From positions 1,798,001 to 1,862,000 of the forward strand of contig NZ_CP025227.1 in NCBI RefSeq assembly GCF_004010955.1: DNA of 64,000 nucleotides, read 5' to 3'. Positions 62,107 through 64,000 of the stretch are shown in pieces. The translations under genes and the position numbers were made by a program. Within the stretch, counting starts at the first letter, position 1; each line of letters starts with the position of its first letter. The notes below the pieces were generated by a model. It was not told the origin of the DNA and searched no databases. It saw only the letters and a list, made by a program, of their open reading frames with translations. The stretch comes from Actinomyces wuliandei. Its GTDB lineage: Bacteria; Actinomycetota; Actinomycetes; Actinomycetales; Actinomycetaceae.

Positions 62107-63156
62107 TCAGGCCCGGGGGAAGGCCTGCTCGTAGACAGCGCGCAGGCGTTCGGCGGAGACGTGCGTGTAGCGCTGGGTGGTCGCCAGGGAGGAGTGCCCC
62201 AGGATCTCCTGGACGCTGCGCAGGTCCGCGCCGCCGGACAGGACGTGGGTGGCTGCGGAGTGCCGCAGGCCGTGGGGGCCGAGGTCGGGGACCTGGGCTG
62301 CCGCGCACAGGCGGTGGACCACCTGCCGCACGACCCGAGGGTCGATACGACGCCCGCGTGCCCCCAGGAAGAGCGCCTGGCCAGCATCCGTGCCCGCTAG
62401 CTGCGGGCGGGTGCCCAGCCACCGGTCCAGGGCGCGCGCGGCGGGGACGCCGTAGGGGACGACCCGCTCCTTGTCCCCCTTTCCCAGCACTCTCAGCGTG
62501 CGGGCGCTGCGGTCAAGGTCAGCAGCGTCCAGACCGCAGAGCTCTGAGACCCGCACCCCGGTGGCGTAGAGGGTCTCGACCAGCGCCAGGTCCCGCACGG
62601 CCAGAGGGTCCTCCTGACAGGCAAGCTCGGCTGCGGTCGCAAGCAAGCGACCGGCCTGCTGCGTGGTCAGGACACCGGGGAGGCGGTTGTCGGGCCGTGG
62701 GGAGCGCAGCCGGGCGGCCACGTCAGCGGGGATCAGGCCCAGCCCGTGCGCCCACGACGAGAAGGCTCTGGCCGCCGCCGCCCGCCGGGCCAGCGTCGCC
62801 CGCGAGCGACCCGAGGCGGCCTGCTCCGCCAGCCAGGCGCGCAGGTCAGTCAGGCCCAGGCTGGCCAGCACCGGCCCGACCGGCTCCTCATCCCCGGGTC
62901 CTACGCCGAGGAAGCCGAGGAGGTCGCGCAGGTCGGCGGCGTAGGCTCGCACGGTGTGCTCGGAGAGGCCTCGCTGGAGGCTCAGGTGGCGCAGCCACCC
63001 CGCAACCAGGCTGCCACGTGTGAATGAGCCTGGGGAGCGCCCCGGGTCACCTGGAGCCTCGCGACGCTCCCCCGTGCTCCCCGACGGTATACCGCGCCCC
63101 TGGGGAGCAGCACTGGACAGAGAGCCGGGCGCAGGTCTGGATGCAGGGACGGACAC
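62107..63156 (-). CDS. xerC: XerC-type tyrosine recombinase
   Basis: A 349-residue recombinase. The N-terminal core-binding domain is [20 protein letters not shown]; the catalytic residues are Arg in [15 protein letters not shown], Lys in [14 protein letters not shown], HxxR in [14 protein letters not shown], His in [14 protein letters not shown] and Tyr in RYTHVS. The location next to dprA and rpsB is that of the housekeeping XerC that resolves chromosome dimers at dif, so it is not a mobile-element integrase. The first 50 residues look unstructured, so the true start may lie closer to the domain. Confidence 0.93.
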   Translation of the reverse strand: MSVPASRPAPGSLSSAAPQGRGIPSGSTGERREAPGDPGRSPGSFTRGSLVAGWLRHLSLQRGLSEHTVRAYAADLRDLLGFLGVGPGDEEPVGPVLASLGLTDLRAWLAEQAASGRSRATLARRAAAARAFSSWAHGLGLIPADVAARLRSPRPDNRLPGVLTTQQAGRLLATAAELACQEDPLAVRDLALVETLYATGVRVSELCGLDAADLDRSARTLRVLGKGDKERVVPYGVPAARALDRWLGTRPQLAGTDAGQALFLGARGRRIDPRVVRQVVHRLCAAAQVPDLGPHGLRHSAATHVLSGGADLRSVQEILGHSSLATTQRYTHVSAERLRAVYEQAFPRA

Positions 63157-63312
63157 GGGCCCAGGCTAGGACCACGGAGCCCATAGACTCCCAGGGCGCG
63201 CCAACCAGGAGCCCCGGGACACGCCGCCTCCTGGCACTCACGGTTCACTGCCCTTGGCACCAGCCGAGCCCCCTGGGCACGGCTGGCACGCAGCGGACCG
63301 CAGCAGACACCG

Positions 63313-64000
63313 TCAGGCACGCGCCGACCGGCGTCGTCGCCACCGGCTACCGACCCGCTCCACCCGTCCGGCCAGCTCCAGGACCCCCAGCGCCGCCGTG
63401 GTCTCACGGGGTGAGAGCCCGCAGGCACGCACAACCGCCTCGGTGGAGGCCGAGGAGCGGGCAGGCAGTGAGTCGAGGACCACAGCGCTGGCATGGTCGA
63501 GGCCGTCCAGCAGCCGACTGCTGCCCAGGGAGTGCTCAGCCTCCTTGAGCCCGTCGGGGTCCACCGTCCCCAGCGGGCACGCCAGCTCCAGGACGTCATC
63601 GGTGTCGGTCACGCACACGGCACCGTTGCGCAGGAGCCGGTGGCACCCGACCGAGGCCATGGAGGTAACCGGACCGGGAACGGCACCGACAGGACGCCCC
63701 AGGTCCTGGGCGTGGCGGGCCGTCGACAGCGCCCCGGAGCGCCAGGCTGCCTCGACGACCACCGTGGCCCGGGACATGGCGGCGATCAGCCGGTTGCGGG
63801 TGAGGAAGCGGTGCCGGGCCGGGGCGCGCCCTGGGGGGACCTCGGCCACGAGGGCGCCGGAGGCGACGACCGCCCGCAGCAGGTTGGCGTGAGCAGGCGG
63901 GTAGAACCGGTCCACTCCCCCGGCGCTGACGGACAGGGTGGTGCCACAGCGCAGCGCGCCCCGGTGGGAGGCAGCGTCGATCCCGAAGGCCCCGCCGGAG
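63313..64000 (-). CDS. dprA: DNA-processing protein DprA, C-terminal part (cut by window edge)
   Basis: The frame is open from the right edge to TGA 63313-63315, about 228 codons. It starts inside SGGAFGIDAASHRGALRCGT, the Rossmann-fold signature of DprA/Smf, and continues LIAAMSRATVVVEAAWRSGA, LGRPVGAVPGPVTSMASVGC and a winged-helix C-terminus. DprA loads RecA on incoming single-stranded DNA in transformation. The N-terminus and start are outside the window. xerC follows 156 bp later. Confidence 0.95.
   Translation of the reverse strand, partial: SGGAFGIDAASHRGALRCGTTLSVSAGGVDRFYPPAHANLLRAVVASGALVAEVPPGRAPARHRFLTRNRLIAAMSRATVVVEAAWRSGALSTARHAQDLGRPVGAVPGPVTSMASVGCHRLLRNGAVCVTDTDDVLELACPLGTVDPDGLKEAEHSLGSSRLLDGLDHASAVVLDSLPARSSASTEAVVRACGLSPRETTAALGVLELAGRVERVGSRWRRRRSARA

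Noticed and set aside
62107..63156. Tyrosine recombinase as integrase of a mobile element
   Set aside because: Sequence and neighbours (dprA, rpsB) fit housekeeping XerC; no att-like repeats flank it.

Overview
The window is a high-GC actinobacterial chromosome segment. The closest overall look is Actinomyces or a relative in the Actinomycetaceae, inferred from gene order, codon use, the long repeat-rich IF-2 and the bacterial-type ProRS; no species call is possible from sequence alone. Nearly all conserved genes lie on the minus strand and form two housekeeping chains. Chain 1, right to left, is rimP-nusA-ylxR-infB-rbfA-truB-(Cys-rich protein)-ribF-rpsO-pnp-M16 peptidase-dapB-dapA (36.5 kb to 0). 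Chain 2 is dprA-xerC-M23 peptidase-rpsB-tsf-pyrH-frr-cdsA-rlmN-DivIVA-like-dxr-rseP-ispG-GNAT (64 to 49 kb), continuing after an interruption into proS. Accessory genes are inserted at many junctions of these chains.

Accessory region A (2.9-13.2 kb), between dapB and a beta-glucoside PTS operon, is a class II (LanM) lanthipeptide cluster that is visibly richer in A+T than its surroundings. In transcription order (minus strand) it holds a small membrane protein, an EpiD/MrsD-like flavoprotein decarboxylase (LanD), three precursor genes (A3, A2, A1), a double stem-loop, lanM, a previously hidden 47-residue membrane peptide, a C39-peptidase ABC exporter (LanT), and a two-gene ABC transporter (LanF/LanE type). 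A1 has a mersacidin-type leader and ends in Ser-Cys-Thr-Cys, a fitting LanD substrate. A short degenerate copy of the 3' part of dapB lies on the far side of the cluster, which suggests how it arrived.

Accessory region B (40.1-48.4 kb), between proS and the GNAT gene, is a tight six-gene minus-strand operon: UbiA-type prenyltransferase, long-chain-type polyprenyl diphosphate synthase, UbiE/MenG-like methyltransferase, an oversized thiamine-diphosphate enzyme with a roughly 220-residue insertion of unknown type, and a MacB-like ABC exporter (ATPase plus FtsX permease). It looks like a pathway for a prenylated, methylated, exported small molecule resembling a quinone lipid. I do not recognise a described pathway with exactly this set, and it is my main candidate for something new.

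Smaller accessory items are a HigBA toxin-antitoxin pair, the PTS/BglG pair with a readable RAT antiterminator site, a monofunctional catalase, a fucO-like gene relic, an LpqC-like esterase, a RarD permease, and a membrane-anchored Mrr-like protein that has lost its nuclease residues. A 62-nt interrupted palindrome with the same geometry (18-nt arms, 26-nt spacer) occurs twice, nearly 48 kb apart. No rRNA, tRNA, CRISPR array, transposase or phage integrase was seen. Both window edges cut genes: dapA on the left, dprA on the right.
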